A DNA stretch of 64,000 bases from Prochlorococcus sp. scB243_495L20 (GCA_000634215.1 JFLX01000001.1:1-64000); one strand, 5' to 3'. Positions 1 to 9,797 are shown, numbered from the stretch's first letter. The notes: generated from the letters alone by a model not told the origin. Translations and numbers: made by a program.

Positions 1-2
1 CT

Positions 3-134
3 TTTGTAAAACAAGGGGATTTAATATCTGTTAAAAATAGTTTATTAGGAAAAACTACAGGCGTTATTAAAGAAGTTACAGCTCCATTCATTGGTATTTA
101 TTCAACCAAAGAAATCATTGAAAGTTTTGATTAA
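3..134 (+). CDS. Polysaccharide export protein (SLBB/Wza-like), C-terminal end only
   Basis: Only the last 43 codons lie in the window, ending at TAA 132-134. The translated tail contains GKTTGVIKEVTAP and GIYSTK, and is nearly the same as the C-terminus of the SLBB export protein encoded at 47908-49158. Inference from that match: an outer-membrane or periplasmic capsule/exopolysaccharide export factor. The gene is cut by the window edge, so its domains cannot be described. It runs towards the tRNA-Ser gene on the opposite strand. Being a second family member next to a tRNA gene makes it a candidate for the same kind of acquired cargo as the copy at tRNA-Cys. Confidence 0.75.
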   Translation, partial: FVKQGDLISVKNSLLGKTTGVIKEVTAPFIGIYSTKEIIESFD

Positions 135-139
135 CCATT

Positions 140-164
140 AAAAAAGATCCCTTGTGAAGGAATC
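140..164 (-). terminator. Intrinsic terminator downstream of tRNA-Ser/small ORF
   Basis: On the minus strand the sequence folds into an 8-bp stem with one mismatch (GATTCCTT / AAGGGATC) around a CAC loop, followed directly by T6. This is the expected end for a leftward transcript covering tRNA-Ser and the small ORF at 233-373. On the plus strand there is no T-run after the stem, so it would not serve the SLBB gene well. Confidence 0.55.
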
Positions 165-232
165 TAATTCTCTAAAAATTTTGTACATCATCACAGTCAA
201 TTATATATATACCCTGCTAAGACTGATATTTC

Positions 233-373
233 CTACCCTCTGAATAATATTTTTCTACCCTTTTTCCTGCCCCTAAAAAATGAAATTCCGTGATACTCTG
301 TGAATGTCTCTGATTTTCCTTTTTCTGCAAAAGTATTAGTATCACTAGCTTCAGGAACATTATGAACTTCCAT
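233..373 (-). CDS. Possible small protein (46 aa) directly downstream of tRNA-Ser
   Basis: An ATG at 373 opens a 46-codon frame ending at 233, 16 bases after the end of tRNA-Ser on the same strand. The frame has coding-like composition, being hydrophilic and rich in Glu, Lys, Ser and Thr, with a basic C-terminus (RGRKKGRK). A terminator sits about 70 bases beyond its stop. GGAAGAG lies immediately before the ATG but is very close to it for a ribosome binding site. The same frame stays open backwards into the tRNA; that extension is a tRNA artefact. I recognise no family. It may be a real short gene or only the 3' trailer of the tRNA transcript. Confidence 0.35.
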   Translation of the reverse strand: MEVHNVPEASDTNTFAEKGKSETFTEYHGISFFRGRKKGRKILFRG

Positions 374-388
374 ACTCTTCCAAAAGAG

Positions 389-477
389 CGGAGAGGGAGG
401 GATTCGAACCCTCGACAAAAGTTACCTCCTGTAACTCCTTAGCAGGGAGCCGCTTTCAACCACTCAGCCACCTCTCC
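389..477 (-). tRNA. tRNA-Ser(GCU)
   Basis: Class II tRNA of 89 nt on the minus strand. The acceptor stem GGAGAGG pairs perfectly with CCTCTCC and the discriminator base is G. The D-loop has the TGGCTGAGTGG pattern, the anticodon loop CTGCTAA gives GCU, a long variable arm follows, and the T-arm GAGGGTTCGAATCCCTC is intact. CCA is not encoded. It reads leftward, away from alr. Confidence 0.95.
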
Positions 478-538
478 AGTTCTTATACATTATCAATTTT
501 TTTGCAAACATTCAAAATTTTTTATTTAATCGAAATGT

Positions 539-1738
539 CTAATCAACTTGAACTCTCGGTAATCTATTTTTAAAAGAACAGAGAATTTCCCACGCTATAG
601 TATTAGATTTTCTTGCCCATTCAAGAGGTGAAATTGTTTTATCTCCATCAGATCCTAGTAATACCATGGTACTCCCAACTTTAATTTCATCTGAACCTGT
701 AATATCCACCATCATTTGATCCATAGTTATGGATCCAACTTGGGGATAAAGTTTATCATTATGAATAACGTTTATCTTTCCTGAAAGATTTCTTGGTACT
801 CCATCTGCGTATCCAATACTTAATACAGCTAAATTAGTTTTTCTATGACTTACAAATTTACCTCCATAACTTACACCAACTCCTGGATCAATAGTTCTAA
901 TAAAAGCTACTTTAGCCTTCAAAAATAAAGCTGGTTTAAGTGATAAATTTTTATCTATTTTGTCTAAAGGACTGTATCCATACATAGAAAGCCCAACACG
1001 TACCATGTGAAAATGAAAATCTTTGTTAATAAGCATTCCTGCAGAATTAGCCAAATGAATCTTAATTTCATTATTTCGATCAAAATTAATTTGCTTTAAT
1101 ATTTCATTAAACTTCAGTCTTTGTAGTTGTGTAATACTTTTAGGATCTAATGCGTTAGCTTCATCTGCAGAAGATAAATGACTATATATTCCTTCTATTA
1201 AAATGTTCTCAAAAGATTTAATTTTTTCAAATTGCTGAACAAATTTACTGTATTCAAATCCTAATCTTGACATTCCCGTATCAACTTTAAGGTGTAAAAG
1301 AAATTTCAATCCAAATTGCTTACCTATGTTATTGCAAATTAAACATTCTCTTATACTACTGATAGTTGGCATAAGATCATTTTTAAAACATATAAAAAGA
1401 TCCCTTTTCGTATAAAGATTTCCGAGGATAAGTATTGGTTTTTTAATTCCAGAAGAACGAAGCTTAATGCCTTCATTTAATGTGGCAACACCTAATTGAG
1501 ATGCTCCACCTTTGATAGCATACTCTGATACTAATTTCGCATCATGTCCATATCCATCAGCTTTAACGACTGCCATAAATTGACAATTTTTACTTAATTT
1601 TGACCTTAACTTTCTAACGTTTGTTTCTATTGCTTTACCTTTAACCTCAATCCATGCTCTTTGTTTTAGATCTATATCTTTTTCAAACTTTGGAAATTTG
1701 TCAAAATTAAATACCTGATTTGTTTGCCTATTTTGCAT
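539..1738 (-). CDS. alr: Alanine racemase
   Basis: PLP-dependent enzyme interconverting L- and D-alanine for peptidoglycan precursors in the cytoplasm. The N-terminal TIM barrel carries the PLP lysine in AVVKADGYGHDA (Lys59). The C-terminal beta domain carries the catalytic tyrosine in GVGVSYGGKF (Tyr291). MVRVGLSMYG is the usual PLP-phosphate-side motif. At 399 aa it is about 20-30 residues longer than typical, because of an N-terminal extension before the first barrel strand, so the true start may be internal. It is divergent from the HNH gene, with 68 bp between the preferred starts. Confidence 0.95.
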   Translation of the reverse strand: MQNRQTNQVFNFDKFPKFEKDIDLKQRAWIEVKGKAIETNVRKLRSKLSKNCQFMAVVKADGYGHDAKLVSEYAIKGGASQLGVATLNEGIKLRSSGIKKPILILGNLYTKRDLFICFKNDLMPTISSIRECLICNNIGKQFGLKFLLHLKVDTGMSRLGFEYSKFVQQFEKIKSFENILIEGIYSHLSSADEANALDPKSITQLQRLKFNEILKQINFDRNNEIKIHLANSAGMLINKDFHFHMVRVGLSMYGYSPLDKIDKNLSLKPALFLKAKVAFIRTIDPGVGVSYGGKFVSHRKTNLAVLSIGYADGVPRNLSGKINVIHNDKLYPQVGSITMDQMMVDITGSDEIKVGSTMVLLGSDGDKTISPLEWARKSNTIAWEILCSFKNRLPRVQVD

Positions 1739-1806
1739 TAACTTTGCACAAATATATGCGCTTATTGAAATATACAGTTAGCATGACATGTAAATTGTAT
1801 TTTGGC

Positions 1807-2313
1807 ATGGGCCAGACTCTAGTTTTAAATGCATCTTATGAACCTTTAAACATCACTTCCTGGCGAAGAGCTGTAATTTTGATGATTAAAGGTAAAGCAG
1901 AAAGCTTAGAGGAAGACAAAACATATTCAATTCATAGCGGGAAAAAGTTGCCGACAGTTATAAGACTTCGTTACTACGTCAAAGTTCCTTTTAGAGAGGT
2001 TTCTTTAACAAGAAAAAATATTCTTCTCAGAGATAATAATTCCTGCCAATACTGTAACTATAGGGGTAGTGACCTATCAATAGATCATGTTTTACCGAGA
2101 AGCAGAGGTGGAACCGATAACTGGGAAAATGTTACTACTGCATGTCTCAGATGTAATGTACAAAAAGGTAATCGAACCCCCGAAGAGGCGAATATGCCCT
2201 TAAAACGTCGGCCTTATCGTCCATTAAGTAATCTAAATTTTGAAGCTACAAGACAAATTGACTCTGGCAAGCATAAAGAATGGAGTAAATACGTAATAGG
2301 GGTTGCAATTTAA
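1807..2313 (+). CDS. HNH endonuclease
   Basis: 168-aa HNH/McrA-type nuclease. Zinc-binding pairs CQYC (80-83) and CLRC (113-116) bracket the SIDHVLPRSRGG core with the catalytic Asp-His at 93-94. I chose the ATG at 1807, because cyanobacterial members begin near MGQTLVLNASYEPLN. An upstream ATG at 1720 would overlap alr and add 29 unlikely residues. The family is widespread as a single stand-alone gene in cyanobacteria. Its substrate is not known to me, and there is no methylase partner nearby to suggest restriction. Confidence 0.85.
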   Translation: MGQTLVLNASYEPLNITSWRRAVILMIKGKAESLEEDKTYSIHSGKKLPTVIRLRYYVKVPFREVSLTRKNILLRDNNSCQYCNYRGSDLSIDHVLPRSRGGTDNWENVTTACLRCNVQKGNRTPEEANMPLKRRPYRPLSNLNFEATRQIDSGKHKEWSKYVIGVAI

Positions 2314-2323
2314 TAAAAAAATC

Positions 2324-3418
2324 TTAATTTACTTCTTTATTAAAATCTTCCATCATTCTTTTTTGTTCTTGCGCTATGCATGCATTAATCACTTCTTCTA
2401 ATTGACCAGCAAGAATTGGCTCAAGAGAAAAATTGGAACCTAATCTATGATCAGTTGTCCTGTTATCTTTAAAATTATAAGTTCTGATTTTTTCACTTCT
2501 ATCGCCTGTTCCAACCTGGGAAAGCCTTTGTGATCTCTCTTTCGCATTGGCTTCTTTTAATTGAATTTCATACAATTTAGCTCTTAAAATTTCCATTGCT
2601 CGTTCGCGATTTTGCAACTGTGATCTCTCTTGAGTACAAAAAACTCTTATACCTGTAGGCTTGTGGAGAAGATCAATAGCTGTCTCTACCTTATTAACAT
2701 TTTGTCCCCCTGCACCTCCTGATCTTGCTGTTCCAACCTCTAAATCTGTTGGATCAATTTTAACCTCAACAGGATCAGCCTCAGGCATAACGGCAACTGT
2801 AGCAGTAGAGGTGTGAACTCTACCTTGAGATTCAGTAGCTGGAACTCTTTGGACTCTATGTACACCAGCCTCAAATTTAAGTTGACTATAAACAGAATCT
2901 CCCTTAACGGAGATAACTAGCTCCTTAAATCCACCCATATCTGACTCTGAAGCACTAACAGGTTTTACAGACCATCCAATTTTTTGTCCATATCTTTCAT
3001 ACATTCTTGCTAAATCACCCGCCCAAATACAAGCCTCGTTGCCTCCAGCACCGGCTCTGATTTCTAACATTACACTTCTTTCATCTCTTGGATCTTTTGG
3101 CAATAAGGCGATTGTGGTTTTTTGAATCAGTTCACTCTTAGATTCCTCTAGAATTATTAACTCCTCATTTATCAAAGATTCCATTTCTTTATCATTTCTA
3201 TTCTCTTTTAGTAGATTTTTTGAATCTTCGATTTCTTTATCAGTATCAAGCAACTTATTAAAATCAATCACTAAAGGCTCCAATTTTGACCTTTCTCTTG
3301 CTATGGATTCTAATTTTTTTGGATCATTAGCTATATCAGGATCTGCAAGTTGCACTTCCAAATTTTCAAAACTTTCTGAAGCAGTTTTCAATCTTGCAAT
3401 TAATGTTGAGTATTCCAA
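2324..3418 (-). CDS. prfA: Peptide chain release factor 1
   Basis: Class I release factor recognising UAA and UAG and triggering peptidyl-tRNA hydrolysis. The codon-recognition tripeptide PAT is at 193-195, in [10 protein letters not shown], and the catalytic GGQ is at 237-239, in [10 protein letters not shown]. At 364 aa the length is normal. The presumed start is TTG at 3418; no closer ATG keeps the N-terminal helix domain. Last gene of the leftward ribosomal cluster, 27 bp after rpmE. Confidence 0.96.
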   Translation of the reverse strand: MEYSTLIARLKTASESFENLEVQLADPDIANDPKKLESIARERSKLEPLVIDFNKLLDTDKEIEDSKNLLKENRNDKEMESLINEELIILEESKSELIQKTTIALLPKDPRDERSVMLEIRAGAGGNEACIWAGDLARMYERYGQKIGWSVKPVSASESDMGGFKELVISVKGDSVYSQLKFEAGVHRVQRVPATESQGRVHTSTATVAVMPEADPVEVKIDPTDLEVGTARSGGAGGQNVNKVETAIDLLHKPTGIRVFCTQERSQLQNRERAMEILRAKLYEIQLKEANAKERSQRLSQVGTGDRSEKIRTYNFKDNRTTDHRLGSNFSLEPILAGQLEEVINACIAQEQKRMMEDFNKEVN

Positions 3419-3445
3419 TTGAAATTGTGCTTAATTTTGAAAATT

Positions 3446-3706
3446 CTATTTTTTAGAATCTTTTTCTCCTTTTTGATCTTTTGATGTGGCTGAATTAGCT
3501 GAACCCATTCCATATTTTTTCATAAACCTATCAACCCTACCTTCTGTATCAAGAATCTTTTGAGTTCCTGTGAAGAAGGGATGATTTCCACTCCAAACAT
3601 CAACATGTAATTCAGGCTGGGTGGAGCCAGTAGTCATTACAACCTCTCCATTACAAATAACTTTTGCATCTGGATACCATTTTGGATGAATTTCTGATTT
3701 TGGCAT
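3446..3706 (-). CDS. rpmE: 50S ribosomal protein L31
   Basis: 86-aa L31 with the family start KSEIHPKWYPDAKV and the WSGNHPFFTGTQK segment. There are no paired zinc cysteines (only one Cys, in VICNGEV), so this is the zinc-independent form. A lysine-rich C-terminal tail extends past the usual end. It lies 13 bp after rpsI, before prfA. Confidence 0.95.
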   Translation of the reverse strand: MPKSEIHPKWYPDAKVICNGEVVMTTGSTQPELHVDVWSGNHPFFTGTQKILDTEGRVDRFMKKYGMGSANSATSKDQKGEKDSKK

Positions 3707-3719
3707 AATTTAAATTCCT

Positions 3720-4130
3720 TTAACGTTTAGAGAATTGAGGAGCTTTTCTTGCTTTTTTAAGACCATATTTTCTTCTTTCCTTAGCTCTAGGATCTCTACT
3801 CAGATGGCCTTCCGTTTTTAGAGGTTTCCTATTGTCAGGAGATAATTCGCAAAGTGCTCGAGCTGCACCTTGCTTTATAGCATCTGCTTGGCCAGTCAAT
3901 CCACCACCAAAAACGTTTACCAAAACATCATAAGAATTTTCAAGGCCTAATGTTTGCAAAGGTGCTTTTATTGAATTTAAGTGCAGGGGATTAAAGTTTA
4001 AATAATCATCTCCAGAACGACCATTAATTTTTATAAGTCCATTTCCTGGAATCAAGCGCACTCTAGCTACTGAAGTTTTTCTTCTTCCAGTTCCCCAATA
4101 CACAGCTTTGTTTTTTATTTGACTATTCAT
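3720..4130 (-). CDS. rpsI: 30S ribosomal protein S9
   Basis: 136-aa S9. The start [15 protein letters not shown] and the basic C-terminal tail ending [12 protein letters not shown], which contacts P-site tRNA in the known structure, are both intact. It pairs with rplM immediately upstream, with a 9-bp gap, the conserved rplM-rpsI arrangement. Confidence 0.97.
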   Translation of the reverse strand: MNSQIKNKAVYWGTGRRKTSVARVRLIPGNGLIKINGRSGDDYLNFNPLHLNSIKAPLQTLGLENSYDVLVNVFGGGLTGQADAIKQGAARALCELSPDNRKPLKTEGHLSRDPRAKERRKYGLKKARKAPQFSKR

Positions 4131-4139
4131 TTTGATAAA

Positions 4140-4571
4140 TTAACTATTTAATAATACAGGATTCTGAGCAGCATGAGGATGATCAGAACCTTTATAAACT
4201 TTTAGTTTTTTAAACTGCTGTCTTCCTAAAGAATTATGAGGCAGCATGCCCTTAACAGCTTGCTCGATGATTCTTTCAGGAATTCTTTCTTGTAAAGACT
4301 CAAATTTTTCAATTTTCATTCCTCCTGGTCTTCCAGAATGTCTTCTGTACAATTTTTGTGATGCTTTTTTACCTGTTACCTCAACTTTCTCGGCATTCAC
4401 TACAATGACAAAATCTCCAGTATCTAGATGAGGTGTAAATGTTGGTTTATTTTTACCTCTCAATACAGTTGCGATTTCTGTAGCAAGTCTACCAAGCGTC
4501 TTATTTTTTGCGTCAACTAAAAACCAATTTCTTTCAATTGTTTCTAAAGATGGGGTAATTGTTTTATTCAT
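4140..4571 (-). CDS. rplM: 50S ribosomal protein L13
   Basis: 143-aa L13. The characteristic [16 protein letters not shown] start and [13 protein letters not shown] segment are visible. It is separated from truA by 114 bp with no evident terminator, so the rplM-rpsI-rpmE-prfA group may have its own promoter or be read through from the main superoperon. Confidence 0.97.
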   Translation of the reverse strand: MNKTITPSLETIERNWFLVDAKNKTLGRLATEIATVLRGKNKPTFTPHLDTGDFVIVVNAEKVEVTGKKASQKLYRRHSGRPGGMKIEKFESLQERIPERIIEQAVKGMLPHNSLGRQQFKKLKVYKGSDHPHAAQNPVLLNS

Positions 4572-4685
4572 TTACCAAATTTCTGCAAATAAATTTAAAT
4601 TAGTCTTAAATTCTACCTTATTGAAGGAATATTAAACAACAGTTTTGAATGATTTACACAAAAAATTCTCTTAATTAAAACTTAC

Positions 4686-5492
4686 TTAAGAAAAACCCTT
4701 AATTAAAAATAAAGGGAAAAAATCATTGTTATTAATCTTTTTAAAAACATTTTCTTCATAAACAGCATTTACAAAACATAACCCCTTAGCTGGAGCAGAT
4801 TCTTTAACATCATTTTTCTTTTTGTTTACCCATCTATCTGTAAAAATTTCTGGCGATATTTTGTTTTCTCCAACTAAAACTAGTTGACCAATAATTAAGC
4901 GGACCATTCCATATAGAAAACCAGTAGCTTTAATATCAACAAAAATCAAATCTTCAACTCTTTTAATATCTATATTTTTTATTTTTGTAATTGAGGTTGT
5001 TCTATTACTACCACTTTTCTGAAAAGCAAAAAAATCATGTTGTCCTATCATTTTCTTGGATGCATTTAACATTAAAACTTCATCTAATACTTTTTGATAT
5101 CTATGCCATGACCAATTATTGATGAACAAGTTTGGGAATTTACTGTTATTAATGACATATCGATAATGTCTATACATTGCTGAATAGCATGCATGCCAAC
5201 TATCTTTTACCTCAACTGATTCCAAGATCCTAATTGATGAGGGTAAGAGACTATTTAAAACATCAGAATAACTATTTCCTGGAACAACACAATCAACATC
5301 AAAGTGTACTACTTGACCTGATGCATGAACCCCAGCATCAGTCCTACCTGCTGCAAAAGTCTTTACTGTATGATTCGTAATCTTTAAAAGAGCTCTGTCT
5401 AAAATTTCTTGAACAGTAGTTGCATTTTTTTGTTTTTGCCAACCTGAATAATGAGTTCCGTCATATTGGACTAGTAAAGCTACCCTTTTCAA
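4686..5492 (-). CDS. truA: tRNA pseudouridine synthase A
   Basis: Forms pseudouridine at positions 38-40 of the tRNA anticodon arm. The catalytic aspartate is Asp52 in AAGRTDAGVHASGQ, with FLYGMVR in the C-terminal half. 268 aa, normal length. The start is TTG at 5492 (LKRVALLVQYDG), the only start fitting the family N-terminus. It lies 38 bp after rplQ in the ribosomal cluster, a common bacterial arrangement. Confidence 0.95.
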   Translation of the reverse strand: MKRVALLVQYDGTHYSGWQKQKNATTVQEILDRALLKITNHTVKTFAAGRTDAGVHASGQVVHFDVDCVVPGNSYSDVLNSLLPSSIRILESVEVKDSWHACYSAMYRHYRYVINNSKFPNLFINNWSWHRYQKVLDEVLMLNASKKMIGQHDFFAFQKSGSNRTTSITKIKNIDIKRVEDLIFVDIKATGFLYGMVRLIIGQLVLVGENKISPEIFTDRWVNKKKNDVKESAPAKGLCFVNAVYEENVFKKINNNDFFPLFLIKGFS

Positions 5493-5530
5493 AAGTTATT
5501 TTTTAGTAAAAGCACCTTTAATTAACTTAC

Positions 5531-5881
5531 TTAAACAAGCTCGATTATGGCCATCTGAGCGTTATCACCTTTTCTAGATACAGTTCTTACTATGCGTGTA
5601 TAACCACCATCTCTGTCTCCATATCTTTCCTTTGCTTTTTCAAATAATGAATGAACTAATTTTTTATCATAAATGTATCCAATAGCCCTTCTCCTAGAGG
5701 CCAAACTTCCATCTTTAGCGAGTGAAATCATTCTTTCAGTTTCATTTCTTAAAGCTTTAGCACGAGCTTTTGTTGTAGTTACTCTACCTTCCCTAATTAA
5801 TTGAGTAGTTAAACCTCTTAGAAGTGCTTTCCTCTGGTCAGCAGGTTTACTTAATAATGGAATTCTAAGTTGGTGTCTCAT
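5531..5881 (-). CDS. rplQ: 50S ribosomal protein L17
   Basis: 116-aa L17 with the start [19 protein letters not shown] and the [12 protein letters not shown] segment. It is 15 bp downstream of rpoA, its usual partner at the end of the alpha operon. Confidence 0.97.
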   Translation of the reverse strand: MRHQLRIPLLSKPADQRKALLRGLTTQLIREGRVTTTKARAKALRNETERMISLAKDGSLASRRRAIGYIYDKKLVHSLFEKAKERYGDRDGGYTRIVRTVSRKGDNAQMAIIELV

Positions 5882-5896
5882 AATCTTTTAAAATTG

Positions 5897-6835
5897 TTAA
5901 ACAGATGTTCTGCTTTGTGGAATAGAAATGCCGATGCGCTCAAGAGCCTCAATAACCTCATCTGCAGATTTAGAGCCAAAGTTCTTAATCTCAAGAAGAT
6001 CTTCATAACTGAAGCCCATTAAATCTGAAACTGAGTTAACTTGCGCCCTTTTCAAACAATTATATGCTCTAACGGACAAGTTTAGTTCCTCTAGAGGAAT
6101 TTGAGCTTCAGGAGATGGTTCAGGTTCTTCAGGAATTTCCTCAACCATTGTGACAGTAGCAAGGGGTTGAAAAAGTTCTATTAACTGATTTGCAGCTTCA
6201 GCAATAGCATCGTCAGGACTTGTTGAACCATCTGTTACGACTTCCATTTTTAATCTTTCTCGTCCAATCCCGCCTTCTGCTACAGCAGTTTCATCAATCG
6301 TAAAATTAACTCTCTTCACTGGCATAAATACAGCATCTATTTGAAGTAAATCAATAGCAGTTGTCTCTTCGCTCTTACGGTCTACGGGTCTATATCCAAC
6401 ACCTCTTTCAACATGGATTTCCAACTCTAAGGAATGACCCTCCTGAATAGTCGCGATCGGTTTTTCGCCATCAACAATTTCAACTTGAGAGGAGAATTGA
6501 ATGTCATTTGCCTTTACCTGCATTGGACCACTCGCTACTAACCTGCCGATTTCGAGCTCTGGATTAGAACTATTTATTGATAGTTGCTTGCAATTAAGAA
6601 GTATATCTAAAACGTCTTCTCTAACTCCAGGAATAGTGGCATATTCATGATTAATTCCTGCTATTCTTACTGCAGTAACTGCACTCCCTTCAAGTCCTCC
6701 CATAAGGACTCTTCTAAGGGAATTACCCAAAGTTGTAGCTTGTCCCCTCTCCAGAGGGCCAATTAAAAAAGTTCCTGCTTGGGAGCGATCATCTGCTATT
6801 TGATGGTCGATTCTGTCAATCTGGTATTGCAACAC
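5897..6835 (-). CDS. rpoA: RNA polymerase alpha subunit
   Basis: 312-aa alpha subunit. The N-terminal dimerisation domain (about 1-225) contains [19 protein letters not shown]. An acidic Glu/Pro-rich linker ([12 protein letters not shown]) follows, then a C-terminal domain (about 250-305) with two helix-hairpin-helix-like turns, including [11 protein letters not shown]. The start codon is GTG at 6835, and TTG follows it. The 60-bp gap to rpsK holds an unusual C11/A9 tract that could affect expression of this gene. No rpsD lies between rpsK and rpoA. Confidence 0.97.
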   Translation of the reverse strand: MLQYQIDRIDHQIADDRSQAGTFLIGPLERGQATTLGNSLRRVLMGGLEGSAVTAVRIAGINHEYATIPGVREDVLDILLNCKQLSINSSNPELEIGRLVASGPMQVKANDIQFSSQVEIVDGEKPIATIQEGHSLELEIHVERGVGYRPVDRKSEETTAIDLLQIDAVFMPVKRVNFTIDETAVAEGGIGRERLKMEVVTDGSTSPDDAIAEAANQLIELFQPLATVTMVEEIPEEPEPSPEAQIPLEELNLSVRAYNCLKRAQVNSVSDLMGFSYEDLLEIKNFGSKSADEVIEALERIGISIPQSRTSV

Positions 6836-6857
6836 GGAAAATAAATGAGGTAAAGAG

Positions 6858-6877
6858 TTTTTTTTTGGGGGGGGGGG
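6858..6877. repeat. T9G11 homopolymer tract between rpsK and rpoA
   Basis: On the plus strand nine T at 6858-6866 run straight into eleven G at 6867-6877. In the leftward transcript this reads C11 then A9, starting about 20 nt after the rpsK stop codon and ending 22 nt before the rpoA start. Such a G/C run is striking in this AT-rich sequence and prone to length change. Confidence 0.9.
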
Positions 6878-6895
6878 TGTGAGAATGGTTAGGAC

Positions 6896-7288
6896 TTAAA
6901 CGCGTCTCCGTTTAGGTCTTCTACATCCATTATGAGGTAATGGTGTCACGTCTCTTATTAGAGTTATTTCTAATCCTGCCACTTGTAAAGCTCTTATGGC
7001 CGTTTCCCTACCTGCGCCAGGACCTCTAACTAGTACTTCTATTTGTCTCATGCCTTGATCAAGTGCTCTTCTTGCTGCAGATTCAGCAGCTGTTTGCGCA
7101 GCAAATGGCGTACCTTTTCGAGCACCTTTAAATCCACTTGCGCCTGCAGAAGACCAAGAAATTACATGGCCAGAGGTATCTGTAATTGAGACGATAGTAT
7201 TATTAAATGTGCTTTGGATATGTACCACACCATTGGGTACATTACGTTTAGATTTCTTTGAACCTGTTTTTTTTACTGTAGCTGCCAT
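6896..7288 (-). CDS. rpsK: 30S ribosomal protein S11
   Basis: 130-aa S11. The central [20 protein letters not shown] and the C-terminal [16 protein letters not shown] match the family. It follows rpsM by 44 bp. Confidence 0.97.
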   Translation of the reverse strand: MAATVKKTGSKKSKRNVPNGVVHIQSTFNNTIVSITDTSGHVISWSSAGASGFKGARKGTPFAAQTAAESAARRALDQGMRQIEVLVRGPGAGRETAIRALQVAGLEITLIRDVTPLPHNGCRRPKRRRV

Positions 7289-7332
7289 GATGTTTTAATT
7301 TAATACTTAAATTTGTAAATAGATTTAGTTAT

Positions 7333-7698
7333 TTATTTTTTTCTTCCAGCAACTGTTTTTCTAGAACCTCGTCTTGTTCTTGCATTGGTTCTAGTTCTTT
7401 GGCCTCTTACTGGAAGACTCATTCTATGTCTTCTCCCTCTTACACACCCTATATCTTGTAGACGTTTTAAAGCCATTCCCTCTTTTCTTCTCAAATCACC
7501 TTCTAAAGTGAATTCTTCAGTAGCACCTCTAAGCTTTTGAACATCAGAATCTGAAAGGTCTTTGACACGAGTATCAGGGTTTACACCCGTATTAGCAAGA
7601 ATTAGCTTTGATCTCGTTAAACCAATTCCATAGACGTATGTAAGTGCAATTTCAACTCGCTTTTCGCGAGGTATGTCAATTCCTGCAATCCTAGCCAC
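7333..7698 (-). CDS. rpsM: 30S ribosomal protein S13
   Basis: 121-aa S13 with the start [16 protein letters not shown] and the C-terminal [14 protein letters not shown] tail. The start codon is GTG at 7698. It lies 41 bp after rpmJ, in standard alpha-operon order. Confidence 0.97.
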   Translation of the reverse strand: MARIAGIDIPREKRVEIALTYVYGIGLTRSKLILANTGVNPDTRVKDLSDSDVQKLRGATEEFTLEGDLRRKEGMALKRLQDIGCVRGRRHRMSLPVRGQRTRTNARTRRGSRKTVAGRKK

Positions 7699-7739
7699 GT
7701 GTTTTTAATAAGTAAAAGTTTGAATTTAAGGGTTGAAAT

Positions 7740-7856
7740 TTAACCCTGACGCTGTTTATTGCGAGGTCTTTTCTTGTTAATAACATAGATTTTACCTCTT
7801 CTCCTCACGATCTGATCGTCAGGACTAATTTTTTTGACTGAAGATCTGACCTTCAT
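7740..7856 (-). CDS. rpmJ: 50S ribosomal protein L36
   Basis: Short 38-aa gene between adk and rpsM: ATG at 7854-7856, stop at 7740-7742. The protein starts [20 protein letters not shown] and ends RPRNKQRQG, the L36 pattern. The canonical zinc cysteines are replaced (no CxxC), so this is the zinc-free form. infA and map, which often sit between adk and rpmJ in other bacteria, are absent here. Confidence 0.95.
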   Translation of the reverse strand: MKVRSSVKKISPDDQIVRRRGKIYVINKKRPRNKQRQG

Positions 7857-7900
7857 AGGTTTTAACAAATAAAACGTTAATTCTATATTCTACATCATCA

Positions 7901-8449
7901 TCAAGCCATTTTTTGTTTGATATCAGAGGAAATGGTTTTTAAATCTCTATCAGCATCAATATATTCTAGCAATGAGAGATCCTCAAAATATTTAATTAAT
8001 GGTTCTGTAGTTTTTTTATAAATGTCAAATCTTGTTCTAATTGTCTGTTCCGTATCATCTTTTCTCCCTCTTAAAAGCAAACGCTTAATAAGTACTTCTT
8101 CGGGAATATCTAAATAAAAAACTAATTCCAAAGGTTGATTTATTTCATTCAAGACTTCATTCAATGAATTTGCTTGCGATAAATTTCTTGGGTAACCATC
8201 TAGAATCCAACCTTTATTATCCTTGACTAAATTTTGTCTTACTATCTTTAATACTAGTTCATCACTAACAAGTTCCCCTCGATTCATAATATCCTTTACC
8301 CGAATTCCAAGAGTAGTATTCATTTCGATTTCTTTCCTTAATAATTCACCCGTAGAAAGGTGTAAGTAAGAATTAGTTTGACTTAGCAATTCCGCTTGAG
8401 TCCCTTTCCCTGCTCCAGGAGCTCCTAAAAATAATAAATGTTTCTTCAT
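7901..8449 (-). CDS. adk: Adenylate kinase
   Basis: Interconverts ATP + AMP and 2 ADP. The P-loop GAPGAGKGT is at 9-17, the AMP-site segment is HLSTGELLR, and DGYPRN is the Asp/Arg motif. At 182 aa it is the short-LID form, without the zinc-binding LID insert of about 30 residues found in 214-aa enzymes. Its ATG overlaps the secY stop by one base (TAATG), suggesting translational coupling. Confidence 0.96.
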   Translation of the reverse strand: MKKHLLFLGAPGAGKGTQAELLSQTNSYLHLSTGELLRKEIEMNTTLGIRVKDIMNRGELVSDELVLKIVRQNLVKDNKGWILDGYPRNLSQANSLNEVLNEINQPLELVFYLDIPEEVLIKRLLLRGRKDDTEQTIRTRFDIYKKTTEPLIKYFEDLSLLEYIDADRDLKTISSDIKQKMA

Positions 8450-9768
8450 TAATTGTTAATTAGTCCCTCATACCTTTGTGAAATTACGTAAGTTTGAATT
8501 TGCTTAGCAGTATCTATAGCAACACCTACAAGAATAAGTAATGAAGTTGCTCCTAAACCTTGAAAGGTCTGAACATTTGTAGCTCTCTCTACTGCGGCCG
8601 GAATTATAGCAACTGAACCCAGAAATAATCCTCCCAATAAAGTTAATCTATTTTGTATACCTGATAGGTAATTTGCTGTATTAGATCCTGGTCTAACTCC
8701 TGGTATCGCAACTCCTCCTTTCTTTAAATTTGAAGCTACATCAACTGGATTGATTGTAAGAGATGCATAAAAATAGGAGAACCCCAAAATCAAGGAGAAG
8801 AATGTAAGAGCATATGGCCATGGATTAGAAGATCCGGGATTTAAACTACTGGCTAACTTAATTAAGACTGGATTGCCCGTAACATTAGCAATAGTGATAG
8901 GTAAAAAGATTAAAGCAGATGCAAATATGATAGGCATGACTCCTCCTGCATTTAATTTCAAAGGCAAATAACTTTGCCTTGTAGGAAGTAGCGTTGAATT
9001 TCCTATCTGCCTTTTTGCACTAACAATAGGAATGCGTCTTGCGCCCTCTTGGACAAAAATTATCCCAACAATTGTTAGTAAAAATACTCCAAGTAAAACT
9101 GCTATACCTAAAACATCTCCTCTATCACCAGTTTGGGCTTTTTCAATGGTTGAACTTAGAGCTTTAGGTAAAGTCGAAACAATATTCAAAAAAATTACCA
9201 GTGAAGCTCCTTGACCTATCCCTTTTTCCGTAATAATTTCACTAAACCACATTACTAACATCGAGCCAGTAACTAAGGCAATGGAGGTTTGTAAGACAAA
9301 TGTAGTTTCACTTATCCCCTGAATAGCATATTGTCTAAGAATTAAGGAAAAAATTATACTTTGCAAAAAACCCCATCCCAATGAAACATATCTTGTTATT
9401 TGAGCAATTTTTCTTCTTCCCGCTTCTCCTTCATTTTTTTGTAAATCTTCAAGCACAGGCAATGAAGCTGTAAGAAGCTGAATAATAATTGATGCGTTGA
9501 TAAAAGGAAGTATACCTAATGCAAATAATCCTAAGGTTGAAATTCCTCCTCCAGTGAAAATATCTAAAAAACCTATTAATTGCCCCCCTTGATCTATAAA
9601 ACTTTTAAAAGCAACCCTATCAATACCTGGCATGGGGATATATATACCAAGTCTTACTAAAAGAAGAAGACCTAACGTAGTTAAAACTCTACTTCTTAGC
9701 TCTTTATTTAAAAATAATTGGGAAAGTATTTCAGAAGCGCTAGGATTTCTATTTTTGTTGACAAACAT
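8449..9768 (-). CDS. secY: Preprotein translocase subunit SecY
   Basis: 439-aa channel subunit of the Sec translocon, expected in plasma and thylakoid membranes. Around ten hydrophobic helices are visible. The family motif YIPMPGID lies in the first periplasmic loop, and [19 protein letters not shown] around helix 7. It sits in the usual place between rplO and adk, 29 bp from rplO. Confidence 0.97.
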   Translation of the reverse strand: MFVNKNRNPSASEILSQLFLNKELRSRVLTTLGLLLLVRLGIYIPMPGIDRVAFKSFIDQGGQLIGFLDIFTGGGISTLGLFALGILPFINASIIIQLLTASLPVLEDLQKNEGEAGRRKIAQITRYVSLGWGFLQSIIFSLILRQYAIQGISETTFVLQTSIALVTGSMLVMWFSEIITEKGIGQGASLVIFLNIVSTLPKALSSTIEKAQTGDRGDVLGIAVLLGVFLLTIVGIIFVQEGARRIPIVSAKRQIGNSTLLPTRQSYLPLKLNAGGVMPIIFASALIFLPITIANVTGNPVLIKLASSLNPGSSNPWPYALTFFSLILGFSYFYASLTINPVDVASNLKKGGVAIPGVRPGSNTANYLSGIQNRLTLLGGLFLGSVAIIPAAVERATNVQTFQGLGATSLLILVGVAIDTAKQIQTYVISQRYEGLINN

Positions 9769-9797
9769 TTTGAAGCTTACCTAAATTTTTAGTAAAT

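Noticed and set aside
374-418. Frame reading out of tRNA-Ser (SRVRIPPSP)
   Set aside because: It translates the T-arm and acceptor of the tRNA; only the part after ATG 373 is kept as a doubtful small gene.
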